NCBI GenBank assembly: GCA_027576995.1
Contig: JANBQC010000006.1
Location: 1 to 64,000, forward strand
From: Dimargaris cristalligena
Lineage: Eukaryota > Kickxellomycota > Dimargaritomycetes > Dimargaritales > Dimargaritaceae
Length of the DNA: 64,000 bases
Direction: 5' to 3'
Part shown: positions 1-11,443 of the stretch, in pieces
Numbering within the stretch: the stretch's first letter is position 1
Layout of the letters: each line of letters starts with the position of its first letter
The notes under the pieces: generated by a model
The model's database searches: none
What the model saw: only the letters and a program-made list of their open reading frames with translations
Told to the model about the DNA's origin: nothing
Position numbers and translations under genes: made by a program

Positions 1-1
1 G

Positions 2-49
2 AAAAGCCGCAAAGAGATTCAGGAGAACCTCTTCACTTGGTTTTATTGA
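2..49 (+). other. Possible 3' end of a gene cut by the window edge
   Basis: An open frame from the first bases encodes about 15 residues ending in QENLFTWFY before a TGA at 47-49. Its composition looks coding, but it is far too short to identify and could be chance. Listed only so the edge is not read as empty. Confidence 0.15.
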
Positions 50-2397
50 GTAATGACTGAATAGTTGATAATAGAATATAGACGAAGTCAGGTGAGTAAG
101 ATAAGTATGAACGTGCCCCAAGCTGTGAGGTCTATTTTCTAATAATATATCCTTTAAATCATATAGCATCTAGGCATGTCAGAACCACCACGGCTAGGAT
201 TTTTTTTCGACAATTGATAATTTAGTATCAAACTGAGAGACCTGGTTGTCCATAACTACCAATTACCAAATGGTCATTGAAGCGTGTAAGCGATTATTTT
301 ACAAGCAATGGCTATTGATCAACAATAACACCACTAGATGAATAATTTCATAAGCAGGATATAACATCTAACCTACACATCCTCACGTATAGACCAACCA
401 CTCTACTACGCAATAAATTTTATAAATAATAATAGCCATGTCCTTAGCGGGCCAGTTGCATAATTCTAAACGGCGTGTGGATCAGCAGAATTCTTGGCGG
501 CCCCAATACCTAAAAACAGCGACTAAATAGATTTGGGGATATATGTCCAGGGATGGCCACGCGGCGGAATCGATAAAAGGGACGGGGGGTCCAGTACCAA
601 TCCAAAGACTTGACTTTCCGCCTGACCTGACACCTATAATCGAATGTATTAATAGTAAGTAGGGAACCTCTTAAGGGATGGGGAGAGGGCACCACATGTG
701 AAGGGCCAATAATACCGAGCGTAAAGAAACAATTTACTAGGAACAACACGTAAGAGAAAAAGCGATACTAAAGTGGACAATTCTTTGTTTTACAATAGGA
801 ATCATCGCAGGCACTTCTATATACATCGTCCCGATAGGCTGATAACCCTCATAAGGCCTTGATATGCGCTATAAGTCATAGTATCTTGTGGCGAGTAAGT
901 GAGCTATTAAGAAAAATGTTGGTTTGGTGCTTTAAATATGCATGGATTTATCACCCGGTTATGGTAGCGACCAAGTGGAAAATGAACATTGCCTGGAGCA
1001 ATGCAAAGTTGCATAGGCCCTTATCAGCGTGTGCATGTCTAAATAATCAGAAACAATGACACTAATATCACCATTCAATTGAATAAAAATGAACTTGTAC
1101 TCCCTTATTGGAACTTTATCTTGGCTTGGGTGTTCAGTCAGTTAGGCTTATTTTACCGAGTCCTTCGCACTGGCACTTTGGACCGATACTTGGTTGAGTT
1201 TTTACACGAATTGGTGACCCCATTTTTTCCGTAGTTTATTACTGACTTTATATCGACTACCACACTAACATAATCCTAGGCAGTACTATCCTTACCACTC
1301 AAGCCCTTTACACTAGTGTATTTCGTTCAACCATCTAAAACCACTGCAAGGAGTACATATAATTAGGTAAATCATTCCCTTAGGCCTCTTAATAATATTC
1401 TCATCCTACATAACTGTCCCTATTTTTTTTTGTAAAACGGCTTACGCAATTATCTTGCGGCTCTTTTAAACCAATCACTGTAACTACGGTCTATTCCAAG
1501 GATTTAGTGGCTCAATGAGAATGCATGTGTACAATCCGATTTCATAATTATGGCCGGTATTTTAATATGCAACGCCCCCAGAACTACAATTACTTTCGTC
1601 GCTGGCAACCAGAGGTACCTCTAAGTCAATAGTAAATTCATTCTTTTGGCAACGTAAACTAAATAGGATTCGCCGCCGCGGATACAACAGGGACCATGCT
1701 CCAAGAGTCGGAGCGAAGTCAAGCGAGGGTTAGATGTTGGCAGTTAACTTATCTTATACGTTTTCAATTCGTTAAGTTAGTGTACATTATAGAAGTGACA
1801 ACATGAATGTCAATAATATGCGTACCATTAACCGGCCGTACTTTTTGATGTTACACAAATCCATTTATCAATGGTGGTCTATGTCGACGAAAAGATTACT
1901 TGCAAGGGCGCAGTTCCAGATTAGCATATTCCCTCTAAGCTTGCCCAAAATCGGTCACGGGACCCGGATAAAAGCACTGAGCCTTTGTTTTCGGCAGATA
2001 AGGAAATATCCCAACTACACTTTGGCCCAGGTATATAGATAGGCCACTAACCATCCTTGGTTAGGGAATGCCTTCTTCACAACCTATCAGGTTGATGGAA
2101 ACAACTATTCGCTCTTGCCTTTTGCCTTATCACATGTACTCCTTGAATTAAAGTAATAATGTATTTTGATATATTATAATGGGTACATATTGTAAGCCTG
2201 CACCCCCATGCTAATACATATCCACTAGATATATTTATGTATATAATATCATTATGGGCAATCCTGTATAGTTAGGTCTTACAGTGTACTACTTATATAT
2301 ACGATAGACACAGTTGCCGCAATTTACAGGGGGAATATAACCGCTTGCTCGATTGATGGAAATGGGCTTAGGGGCGTTATCAGCGCCCATCTAGTCC
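50..2397. other. AT-rich stretch with no recognisable gene
   Basis: Both strands were read. Only short open frames without domain-like composition occur, and no tRNA, rRNA or clear repeat was seen. The downstream end (about 2200-2397) is the 3' side of the minus-strand gene that stops at 2398. Degenerate transposon remnants cannot be excluded by eye. Confidence 0.5.
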
Positions 2398-3744
2398 TCA
2401 CTGTTTCTTCTGGATCTTGAGGGAGAAGTCAACGTGAGGAACGCCCTGTGTCACAGACCCCAAGCTGATGATGTTGATATCTTCGGCAGGGGAAGCGAGT
2501 GAATGGTTAATAGTGGCCGTAGCGAAGTTATACAAAGGTATTAGAGATGGTGAGGACCCAGGTATATCTTCGTAAGTCCAATAACCTCGTCGTGGGTGGG
2601 GTGGTAATAGAAACCGGTGAAATAACGAACTATAAAAGTGAAACTTACGGGGTGAGAAATAGTCGGCGATGGTCTCTTCGGTAATACCCCCACTTGCCTC
2701 AATGAGGACATCGGGGCGACCTTGGCGGGTCCAGCGCTGGCGCAGACTTTCGGCGGCCGCCTGGAGTCCGGGGCCGTCGAAGTTATCGAGCATGACAATG
2801 TCGGCACCGGCGGTAATGGCCTCATCGGCCTCCGCCTCGGACTGGCATTCCACTTCGATTTTGATGGAGAACCCCCCGGCCTGGCGGGCCTTGTGGACAG
2901 CCGCGGTGATGGAACCTTGGCTCCAGATGTGGTTATCCTTGAGCATGATACTGGAGGACAGGTCCATGCGGTGCGTATCAATTCCGCCGACCAGCATGGC
3001 GTATTTTTCGACAATACGGAAACCCGGAGTGGTCTTGCGGGTACCGGCGATAATGCCCTGGAAGCCGTGGGCCTCTTTGATGGAGCGAAGGCGACGCGCG
3101 CGAGTGGCAATCCCGCTGCACCGGGCCAGCATGTTGAGGGCCACCCGTTCGCCCATCAAAAGCTGGCGAGCGGGGCCGTAGACGTAGGCCACTTTGGTGA
3201 TGGGCTCAAAGGACTCCCCTTCGGGCACTATCCATTCGACACTGAGGATAAGTTGAAAAGGGAGTATGGTAATGAATGTTACATAGGTATTATAGGTAAG
3301 AGTGGGTAATCGGTGGTTCAGGCCCAGGATCACAGGTTACCGGTAAAGAGGTTGGCATGATCTGGTGAATACACTGGGGGGCCTGGAAATGGTGGGCAGT
3401 TTTGTCAGGGCTCATTCTGTAAATAATATAAGGAACCCGTGTCTTAAATACACAGAAGTCACGCAAGCCCTATTAAGCATGTTTGGCAGTTCTACCATCA
3501 TTATTATTCGGAAGACTCACCGACAGCCCAGCTGGCTAAAGACCTGGTCAAAAAAGGGTTTGCCAGCCACAACACCCGGCGACTTGCCCAGCAACACGGC
3601 GGTTTCTTCTTTCTCGCCCACAACGAAGCCTCCGTAGTCAAAGGAGGGGGTGTCCTCCTTAAGCCATTCGGTGACTAGGGTCGACCAATGCGGGGGCAGT
3701 AGGTGTTCAAAGCTGGGGGAGGTGGACTGATTGGTGCTGCTCAT
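2398..3744 (-). CDS. BNA6: Nicotinate-nucleotide pyrophosphorylase (quinolinate phosphoribosyltransferase)
   Basis: Converts quinolinate and PRPP to nicotinate mononucleotide, CO2 and PPi in de novo NAD synthesis, downstream of the kynurenine pathway. Three exons on the minus strand, 3744-3521, 3241-2649 and 2480-2398, sum to 900 nt (299 residues), the usual family length. The first junction restores an Arg codon (CG|T). The second restores [11 protein letters not shown], using a GAAG acceptor. Visible motifs: [13 protein letters not shown], the [10 protein letters not shown] loop that binds substrate phosphate, KDNH, IEVEC, MLDNFDG, EASGGI and the C-terminal [17 protein letters not shown]. 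The N-terminal region (residues 1-75) has the expected lid/alpha-beta sandwich layout with no targeting peptide, so cytosolic action is inferred. The ATG at 3744 is the first in frame after a pyrimidine-rich leader. Intron boundaries are inferred from splice consensus and family continuity. Confidence 0.93.
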
Positions 3745-4793
3745 TTCGTTTACTTCAGGGAGCTGGGAGGTTAGACCATGGGGGTTATAAGGGGGGAGGG
3801 GGTTCAAATAGCACCAAAATATGTAGGGTATATAAATAAGGAACAAATGGTAGGGGTGGAGGAAATGCCAACCAAGCGGGTTTGTCTTGGGACAGACCAG
3901 ACTGGACTGGTCTCAGCCTGGTTCCATTGGGGGCATTTCGGTAGTAAATGGGTGGTTGATAGTCCAAACCGTATGGGGCGGATAAGCCTTGTGAACAGTA
4001 TTGTGGTTGGATCCCCCCATCATCATCCACTCAACTTTGTGTGTGGGAAGCTGCTGAATAGAAGCTTTTCCCCACAAAGCCGATGAAGTGGGCTTAATGT
4101 CTGCCTTTTACACCGCCAGCCTAAAATCTAGATCTAAATATAAATATCCGTGTTATGAGCGACTCCTTCATCTTTAGGCAAGCGACATCGACGTGGCTCA
4201 TATTTGGGTCGATTAGCCGCACTTTTTCCGCCCATCTACTTGTGGGGCCCAACGACGTAATTTACTGGCAGTGAAGTATTAAACCATTCTGCACGCCATG
4301 AGCTGGCCTGTTTGCCCCGTCACTATGGAATCAGTGCAATCAATGAAATGTGTTGACCGAATCAATGGCACTCCTGCCCAACGGCTAAGCTCCCCTGACG
4401 ACACTTGTCTTTTCCTCCCTTGCTGGGCAGCTTGGTACAGGGGCAAGCGGACCATCTTTCGGCCGGCACGGGGTAACGGTGGGGACGGGGCTGAATGGCC
4501 ACGGTCTATCAAAGGCTATAGCTACCCCGTTCCCTGGGCCAAGAGGACACGCGCACACAGCCAATACACCGGAATGGCATACCCACCCCACCGTTCTCCA
4601 GGGGCACTCATTCACGCCAGGATGGCGAAGCCCATAAATACCCCAGGATCAGATCCCCCTTAATTACCATAGTATTTACTTGTCATACGTGCCTTCTGCT
4701 ACATCATTGTCGTTGAGGTTGCTGTAGCCGGCTGCCGCCTTCGATCTAATCCTCCCCCTTTTACTTTTGTTTATTTATTTATCTGTACCTAAT
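3745..4793. other. Divergent intergenic region between BNA6 and the S9 peptidase gene
   Basis: The two genes start away from each other here, so the stretch should hold both promoters. The side next to BNA6 is pyrimidine-rich on the minus strand. Open frames at 4298-4663 on either strand lack domain-like composition. No repeat or RNA gene is seen. Confidence 0.5.
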
Positions 4794-6932
4794 ATGCGCC
4801 TGACCCTGATTTGTTGTTTGATTGTCGGTGTGGCCGTACGGGCCCAGGACGGAGGTGACCAAATCCCCTTGGACATTCGCCTATCCACCACCCTCCAGCG
4901 AGTAGGCCCACCGGCGGTGTCCCCCGATGGTCGCCGAGTGATCTACACTGTGACCTCCGACAATATCGACGGCAACAATGGCCGCACCCAACTCTACCTC
5001 AGTCCTTTGGTGGGAGCGACCGATAGTCCGCAACAACTGGCCCCGCCCGAATCCACAGTGACGTCGCAAACCAACCCGTTCTGGATTACCAATCAATTGG
5101 TCGGCTACGCCGTTAAAAGCAAGACTAACGGGACCGTGCTCTGGTCCCAGGCCATCGACAGCTCCGCCGCCCCGGTTCGTCTGGGCTCCTTCCCCACGTC
5201 CATTCGCTCCCTCCGATACTCGGCCGCCGCCCAGCGGTTGGTGATCCTGGCCGACCTTTACCAGGGAACCACCATGGAGGAGACTGTAGCTCGTGATCTC
5301 CAGGAAGCCAGTCGACTAGACACGGCCAAGGTATTCGACCAGCTCATGATCCGGCACTGGGACAGTTGGACCACCGAAAAGTCCGCCACCCTCCTGGCCG
5401 TCCCTCTGACCCACGGTGACGGCGACGACAACGCCGACGACGACAGCAGTCCCCCGCAACTGGGCGAAAATCCGGTCAATTTGCTACAGGATTCAACCCT
5501 CGGTCGCCTGGACATTGACTCTTTCTCCCTGTCCCCCGACGGCCAGTGGGCCGCCTTCAACGCCAAGTATCCCAGCCCCACAGTTTCTTGGACCACCGAT
5601 ATCAAGGTATTCCTGCTATCCACCACGGGCACCGGTGCCGCCCGTCCCACTGTTCCCAGCCTCCGGTCCCTGACCGATCATCACCACGGCGCCACGTCAA
5701 GTGCGGTATTCTCCCGCGACAGTCGCTTTATGGCCTGGTTGTATATGGATCGCCCGCAGTACGAGTCAGATCACAATAATATTATCGTCTACGACCTGAC
5801 GACCGGCAGCCGTCGGGCAGTGGCCGCCGACTGGCCCATCAGTCCTTCCCGCATTGAATTCTCCCGCGACGGACACTATTTGATCGCCTTGGCAGAGAAT
5901 CAGGGGAAACGGGGACTCTACACCATCGACCTGCGGCCCAAAGCCGAAAATGTGGTAGCCATTCCCGTTGATCCTTCGGTCATATCGTTTGCCCCAACCG
6001 CGACCGGATCCATCGCTTTCACCGGCTCCCGCTGGGCCCACCCTACGGAAATGTTCGTCGTCCACTTCACCGATACCGAGTCGGACGTACACCGGTTGAC
6101 TACCTTCAATGATGCCAAATTGGCCCCGACCTTCCGGCCCACCGTGGAAAAATACTGGTTCCCGGGCGCCCGTAATGCATCGATCCAGGGCATGTTGATC
6201 AAGCCCCTGGACTGGAGCGCTGAAAAAACCTACCCTCTGCTCGTGATGGTGCACGGTGGGCCCCAGAGCTCGTGGTCCGACACGTGGTCCAACATTTGGA
6301 ACCCTTACCTGTACGCGGGCGCCGGCTATGCGGTATGGCTGGTCAATCCGTCCGGGTCTACGGGCTACGGCCAGAACTTGACCGATTCTATCCACGCCCA
6401 GTGGGGGGGAACGCCCTACCAGGACTTGATGCACAGCGTGGACTTTTTGGCACGTGAATTCGCGTGGATCGATACGGACCGCATGTGCGCCATGGGCGGT
6501 AGCTACGGCGGCTACATGGTGAACTGGATCAACGGCCAGACCAACCGATTCAAATGCTTGGTTAACCACGCCGGCCCCTTCTCCATGATGAGCATGTACT
6601 ACACCACCGATGAACTGTGGTTCAATGAATACGAATTCGACGGTCCGCCCTTTGAAGCCCGTAGTCGGCCCTTCCACGAGCGCTGGTCGCCCATTAATTT
6701 CGTGCAGCGCTGGCGCACGCCTACTTTAGTGTCCCAGGGTAGTAAGGACTACCGGGTACCCGAGGGGGAAGGCATTGCCTCGTTTACGGCTCTTCAGCGG
6801 CGTGGGGTGCCGTCTCGTCTGATGTATTTTGTGGACGAGGGCCACTCCATTACCAAACCCCCCAACATGGTCAAATTCGTGGACGAGGTGCTGCAGTGGA
6901 TTTCCACTTACAACCCCATTTCCCAAGAGTAG
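4794..6932 (+). CDS. Secreted S9 prolyl-oligopeptidase family peptidase (dipeptidyl-peptidase V-like)
   Basis: Serine peptidase of family S9C, related to fungal Dpp5, expected to release dipeptides from peptide N-termini outside the cell. The 712-residue reading starts at the ATG at 4794, which opens directly on a hydrophobic signal peptide (MRLTLICCLIVGVAVRA). An in-frame ATG at 4767 would add nine residues ahead of it and spoil the signal. Residues about 25-430 form the beta-propeller region, with repeated SPDG / SRDG motifs. The alpha/beta-hydrolase part carries HGGPQSS, the nucleophile elbow GGSYGG (Ser570), the Asp region GSKDYRVP (Asp652) and the His region DEGHSIT (His684), so the catalytic triad is complete. 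No intron is needed. An acylaminoacyl-peptidase activity is possible, as S9C members overlap. Confidence 0.92.
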   Translation: MRLTLICCLIVGVAVRAQDGGDQIPLDIRLSTTLQRVGPPAVSPDGRRVIYTVTSDNIDGNNGRTQLYLSPLVGATDSPQQLAPPESTVTSQTNPFWITNQLVGYAVKSKTNGTVLWSQAIDSSAAPVRLGSFPTSIRSLRYSAAAQRLVILADLYQGTTMEETVARDLQEASRLDTAKVFDQLMIRHWDSWTTEKSATLLAVPLTHGDGDDNADDDSSPPQLGENPVNLLQDSTLGRLDIDSFSLSPDGQWAAFNAKYPSPTVSWTTDIKVFLLSTTGTGAARPTVPSLRSLTDHHHGATSSAVFSRDSRFMAWLYMDRPQYESDHNNIIVYDLTTGSRRAVAADWPISPSRIEFSRDGHYLIALAENQGKRGLYTIDLRPKAENVVAIPVDPSVISFAPTATGSIAFTGSRWAHPTEMFVVHFTDTESDVHRLTTFNDAKLAPTFRPTVEKYWFPGARNASIQGMLIKPLDWSAEKTYPLLVMVHGGPQSSWSDTWSNIWNPYLYAGAGYAVWLVNPSGSTGYGQNLTDSIHAQWGGTPYQDLMHSVDFLAREFAWIDTDRMCAMGGSYGGYMVNWINGQTNRFKCLVNHAGPFSMMSMYYTTDELWFNEYEFDGPPFEARSRPFHERWSPINFVQRWRTPTLVSQGSKDYRVPEGEGIASFTALQRRGVPSRLMYFVDEGHSITKPPNMVKFVDEVLQWISTYNPISQE

Positions 6933-8092
6933 GTTGACTAACTTGCTCGGGGCTGTTACAAGGGTTATCTCTAGCTGTCGTTTTAATTGTATTGTCTATA
7001 GCTTAGTCTATTTATTCTGATACGATCAGCTTTGAAAATCCGTCGTTCTTAAGTTGTTTAATAATAAAGCAGAACCCTGCAATTTAACCGAAGGGTATTC
7101 CAATGATACAGTGTTCATGTTCATGAATAGTCTACTCTGGCGGTGTAGTCCAATCGTTTCTGGTGCATTTTGAGTCGAGGAACGGAGCATCCAGCGCTAT
7201 CACCGGTCTCGGGAACACAGCGTCGCCACTATTTGGACAAATGTCCGTATCTGCGGGCGCAATGGAGCGGGATTCCCACCATCACGACCAAACGAAAGAT
7301 GCTTTGATAGGATTGGCCTATTCCCTTCGGGACTTGACCTAGTCCAGATTACGATAGGTCCCGCCGACAAATATGCGAAGTCACTGTCATCCAATAGCTA
7401 TCGAATAGCAGTCCTTATAACCCACTACAGTTTGATTTGACCGGCACAGTTAGGACGGTCGGGACCAAATTTGGATCCAATATTACTACCACCACTGCTA
7501 TTCTAATGGGACAATGGCATGTGTGCCACTAGTTGCACAGCCTAAGCCGGGTGAATCCATCCACCCTGCTATGCACTACTACACTGTGGGACAGGGGGGG
7601 GGTGGAGACGGAGGCACATGGTGAAGGCGCCGAAAAGTGACCATTTATAGATGGGCAGCACTTTAATTAGAGCCGTTGATATATATAAATATCTAAGCAA
7701 TTCAGGCTATCGCCCCCTCGCTACTCCTTGCCTGACCAGTCCCCCCTCCTCCCCTTGGCCTATTGAAGAGAGACGTTTTTTGTCCGTATTAAAAAAACCC
7801 CCCAATCGTGTGTGATAGCGGCAATAGCGTCCTATCAGTCCATTATTTTGTGGCTGGGTGTTCCCAAGGGTGAGAATATCGCTGCACCCTTGTTATTCCC
7901 CCACTCTGAGCGGATGCGTGTGGCTCCCACTGGTCCATTCTGACCATACCATTCCTTTATTACGAAACTCTTGCCACCCTTTGCACCTTTTCTACTCTCC
8001 TTACCCACTGTTTCATTCCTCCATTTCCCCAGTCTGCTATTTTTGTGACTTTATTTCGTTTGTCCATTTTCTCCATTTACCCAATTGTCGCC
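6933..8092. other. Intergenic region with pyrimidine-rich leader before the acyltransferase gene
   Basis: Contains the 3' flank of the peptidase gene and the 5' flank of the next. The last 170 bp before 8093 are strongly C/T-rich on the coding strand, as in front of other genes in this window. TATA-like ATATATAAATA lies near 7680. No gene seen. Confidence 0.5.
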
Positions 8093-10462
8093 ATGGTCAA
8101 CAACGACCAGCCCGACCGCGGGGACCAGGCCCCACCACCACCACCGTCGCCCCCAAAAACCCCAAAACCCACCTGGACCTCCCACCTGTTATACGACCTG
8201 GCCGTCTGGTTCTTCTGTCAGGTCATTGGTATCTTTTTCCGGGAAATCGGCGAGCGCAATGCCCATTCCATCCCTGAGGAGGGCCCCGTCTTCTTCGTGT
8301 GCGCCCCCCACCACAACCAATTCGTCGACCCCATCGTACTCCTCCGGCACTGCCGGCGTCGGGTCTATCTCTTGGCCGCCGCCTTGAGCATGAAACGTCG
8401 CTACGTGGGAGCCTTTGCCCGGGCCATCAAGTCCATTCCTGTCTCGCGGGCCCAGGACTACGCCAAGCGGGGCGAGGGAACCGTTAAACTCGCCGATCGC
8501 TACCACCAGCCGACCCATCTAACCGGCCTCGACACCCACTTCCGGCGGGACCTGCGCCCGGGCGATTCCGTAACGTTGGTTGACTCGTCGTCGGGCCCCG
8601 TGGAAGTTACCGAGGTGGTATCCGATACCGAATTAATCATTAAGCGGGAGTTTAAGGACTTATCCGCTCTAGGGGCCTTGACCCAACCCGAAGGGGCGGC
8701 CTATAAGATTACCCCTCACTTGGACCAGTCCGGCGTGTACGACGAAGTGCACCGCCGCCTGAACATCGGCGACTGTATCGGTATTTTCCCCGAAGGGGGT
8801 TCCCACGACCGGGCCCAAATGCTGCCTCTAAAAGCCGGGGTGGCCGTCATGACCCTGGGGGCTATGGCCGAGAACCCCGACCTGAACGTCAAGATTGTCC
8901 CCTGTGGGCTCAACTACTTCCACCCGCACAAATTCCGGTCCCGGGCGATGATCCAATTCGGCGACCCTATCACCATCGATCCCAAACTGGTGGCCCAATT
9001 CAAGGAAGGCGGCCCCCAGAAGCGGGAGGCCTGTGCTGCGCTACTGAAAACGATATCTGACTCCCTACAGATTGTCACGATCAACACCCCCGACTACGAG
9101 ACCCTGCAGCTAATCCAGGCCGGCCGGCGGCTCTACCGACCGGACGGCCGCCGTCTGTCCATGGGCCAGGTGGTGGAGCTGACCCGCCGCTTCGTCAAGG
9201 GCTATATGATTTTCAAGGACCACCCCGAAGTGGAAGAACTGCGGGTGCGCTTGGCCGAATACAACCAGGACCTAATCTACTACGGCTTGCGGGACCACCA
9301 GGTACCCCGGATGACCCTCACCCGGGCGGACGCCCTGGTCCTCCTGGTCTGGCGCCTGGCCTGCCTGGGTATCATGGCCACCCTGGCCCTGCCGGGCGTG
9401 ATTCTCAACGCCCCGATTTTCGTGGCCGCCAAACTCATTAGTAAACGGAAAGCCAAAGAGGCCCTGGCCAAGTCCAGCGTTAAAATCGAAGGGCGGGATG
9501 TCCTGGCCACCTGGAAAATCCTCGTCTGCCTGGTCCTTTTCCCGGCGCTGTACATTATCTACGCCATCTTCGCCGTCTACTGGCGCGTCACCCGGCCCCA
9601 TTGGTTCACCCGGTCTTCGATTCATGTTCTGCAATTCGTCGGAGCCGGCCATCCCCTCTGGGCCGCCCTGCTCACGCTCGTGTGCTTGCCCATCCTCAGT
9701 TTCGCTTGTCTCTGGTTCGGCGAGAGCGGCCTCGACATTTATAAGTCCATCCGCCCCCTCTTCCTGGTCCTGCTGCTCGGCGCAGATTCGGCGAAGCAGC
9801 TGGCCCGTCGCCGCGAGAAATTGTCCGACGACGTGACCGAACTCATCAATGAACTGGGCCCCAAAATCTACCCCGACTTCGGGTCCCAACCAGGCCCCAC
9901 CGCTTCGGGCGACACATCGACCGCCGCCGGCCTACGTCACCGTATCCACGGCGTCACCGATGCATCCACCTCGGGATCCCGATTCAAGTTCCCCTCCCTG
10001 ACCCCCACCACCATGTCCCGTCTCAACTGGGTATCCCCGTTGGAATTCCTAGGAACCTACGTCGGGAACGATAAACCCACCACCCCGGGCGAATTTACCC
10101 GGCACGTGGGCGATTTCTTCGGAGTTTCCGACTGGCAATGGGATAAGGTCGACCCCAAGGAAACCGAAGACGACGTATTCTTCTTCCGCGATCACTCCTC
10201 CGACGAACTCACCGGCCGGAATGCGCATTCAAATCGGCCGTCGTCGGGAGTAGGCAGCCGTTCGCTATCGCGCCAGTCCAGTCATATTTCGTTGAACGGC
10301 CGGAGATTAAGTAATTTTGCCGGCTTCCCGGGCACTACGGGGGGGCTGACTGCGCTAACGCAGCTCAACCCCGAGAAGGCTGAGGTGGATGAAGATACCC
10401 CGGTGGTGGCGGATGATGCGGAGACTGCCAGCGATACACCTCCCCTCTCCCTCGGCCAATAA
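8093..10462 (+). CDS. Glycerol-3-phosphate O-acyltransferase (Sct1/Gpt2-like)
   Basis: Catalyses the first acylation of glycerol-3-phosphate (or dihydroxyacetone phosphate) in phospholipid and triacylglycerol synthesis at the ER. 789 residues, a single exon. The start at 8093 has a good context (gccATGG); an upstream in-frame ATG at 8045 lies in the pyrimidine-rich leader. PlsC-type blocks are visible: HX4D as His74-Asp79 within APHHNQFVD, and FPEGGSHDR at about 232-240. An insertion of roughly 100 residues separates these blocks, as in yeast Sct1/Gpt2. Three to four hydrophobic segments follow between about residues 405 and 570 (LVCLVLFPALYIIYAIFAVYW is one). The C-terminal 170 residues are Ser/Thr-rich and probably disordered, a place where yeast homologues are phosphorylated. 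Assignment to the Sct1/Gpt2 branch rather than Slc1 rests on length and the insertion. Confidence 0.93.
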   Translation: MVNNDQPDRGDQAPPPPPSPPKTPKPTWTSHLLYDLAVWFFCQVIGIFFREIGERNAHSIPEEGPVFFVCAPHHNQFVDPIVLLRHCRRRVYLLAAALSMKRRYVGAFARAIKSIPVSRAQDYAKRGEGTVKLADRYHQPTHLTGLDTHFRRDLRPGDSVTLVDSSSGPVEVTEVVSDTELIIKREFKDLSALGALTQPEGAAYKITPHLDQSGVYDEVHRRLNIGDCIGIFPEGGSHDRAQMLPLKAGVAVMTLGAMAENPDLNVKIVPCGLNYFHPHKFRSRAMIQFGDPITIDPKLVAQFKEGGPQKREACAALLKTISDSLQIVTINTPDYETLQLIQAGRRLYRPDGRRLSMGQVVELTRRFVKGYMIFKDHPEVEELRVRLAEYNQDLIYYGLRDHQVPRMTLTRADALVLLVWRLACLGIMATLALPGVILNAPIFVAAKLISKRKAKEALAKSSVKIEGRDVLATWKILVCLVLFPALYIIYAIFAVYWRVTRPHWFTRSSIHVLQFVGAGHPLWAALLTLVCLPILSFACLWFGESGLDIYKSIRPLFLVLLLGADSAKQLARRREKLSDDVTELINELGPKIYPDFGSQPGPTASGDTSTAAGLRHRIHGVTDASTSGSRFKFPSLTPTTMSRLNWVSPLEFLGTYVGNDKPTTPGEFTRHVGDFFGVSDWQWDKVDPKETEDDVFFFRDHSSDELTGRNAHSNRPSSGVGSRSLSRQSSHISLNGRRLSNFAGFPGTTGGLTALTQLNPEKAEVDEDTPVVADDAETASDTPPLSLGQ

Positions 10463-11443
10463 TTTAAGGCATTGGATTCTCAATCCGGATATCCGCAGTT
10501 GGGTTTCAGAGTTGGAATTGGGGGCGAATAGACACATTCTGGTTTTAATTAGTGAGCTTTTTTATTCTGGATCCGTTATACCTCCCCCCCTCCCCTTCCA
10601 TCCTCTCGCCCCCAGTAGTTTTTGGTATGGCTGTGTACGGCTTACTTATTGCGATGTTGTCCAGCTATTTTAGCAATATCCTAATATTTTGCTGTGGGTG
10701 GCGTGATTCTTCTTGCTGACGCCATTTTCGAGATTGTTACCAGCTCGTCAATATATACGTCAACTGTTTGTGATGTATCCGTCCCTTCTAGCCTCCTCCC
10801 CCGGCCTAATAGACTAGTTGGAGTATCCATGCACACCGCTCTGCCCTATACGTGCCTATTGAAAAGGCCTTTTTACTCTATACCTATTCCCTGTTTCCAT
10901 AAATACCAAATACATCATAGTATATATCTAGTATTTATCCCCCATGCTTGCATTATTGCCTGATTGGGTTTGGACTTTAGTTGCTGTCATCGTTTAGGTA
11001 ATCCGTACCATTATAATCCCGGCTGGATGAATCCACGACTTATTAGGCAATGACTGGCTGTTACTGTCCATGCTGCCATTAGCCAAAAATGTAAGGATAA
11101 ATGATTATAAATGTATGTATTAATAGATGACGCTAGTATCGAAAATAGGGCATTGAGTGTTTCACCATGGTTGATTAAAAAGTTGAGCGTGAAAGAAAAG
11201 GGGGTGGGATAGATTAAATATAATGTGAAAAGTGCGATGCAGATACAGTACAAATCAAATTCGAATCATCGTGACAATTATATGAGTGCAAAAAAGCCAA
11301 TGGGATTCAATGCAGTCAAATGATATTGGTATTAGATAGGGTAAGTCGACGGGGCGTTGCCATACCCCTACTTGGAATGCTGGGCGATTCCGGGCTAGTG
11401 CAAACTAAAATGGTGGTGAGTCGAGGCAGTGTTGGAGAACAAC
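10463..11443. other. Convergent 3' intergenic region
   Basis: Lies between the stop codons of two convergent genes. AT-rich with scattered short frames and no repeats or RNA genes recognised. Because the last exons of the minus-strand neighbour are very short, part of this stretch could still be transcribed. Confidence 0.45.

Noticed and set aside
2669..3309. Overlapping plus-strand frames opposite QPRT
   Set aside because: Sense strand is confidently quinolinate phosphoribosyltransferase; the opposing translations have no family features.
4298..4663. 121-codon frame upstream of the S9 peptidase
   Set aside because: Sits in the divergent promoter region, overlaps antisense frames of similar length and lacks coding character.
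5766..6677. 303-codon open frame antisense to the S9 peptidase gene
   Set aside because: GC-rich coding strand produces long antisense frames; no independent start context or motif.
9272..9889. 205-codon open frame antisense to the acyltransferase gene
   Set aside because: Same shadow effect; low-complexity acidic translation mirrors the sense codons.
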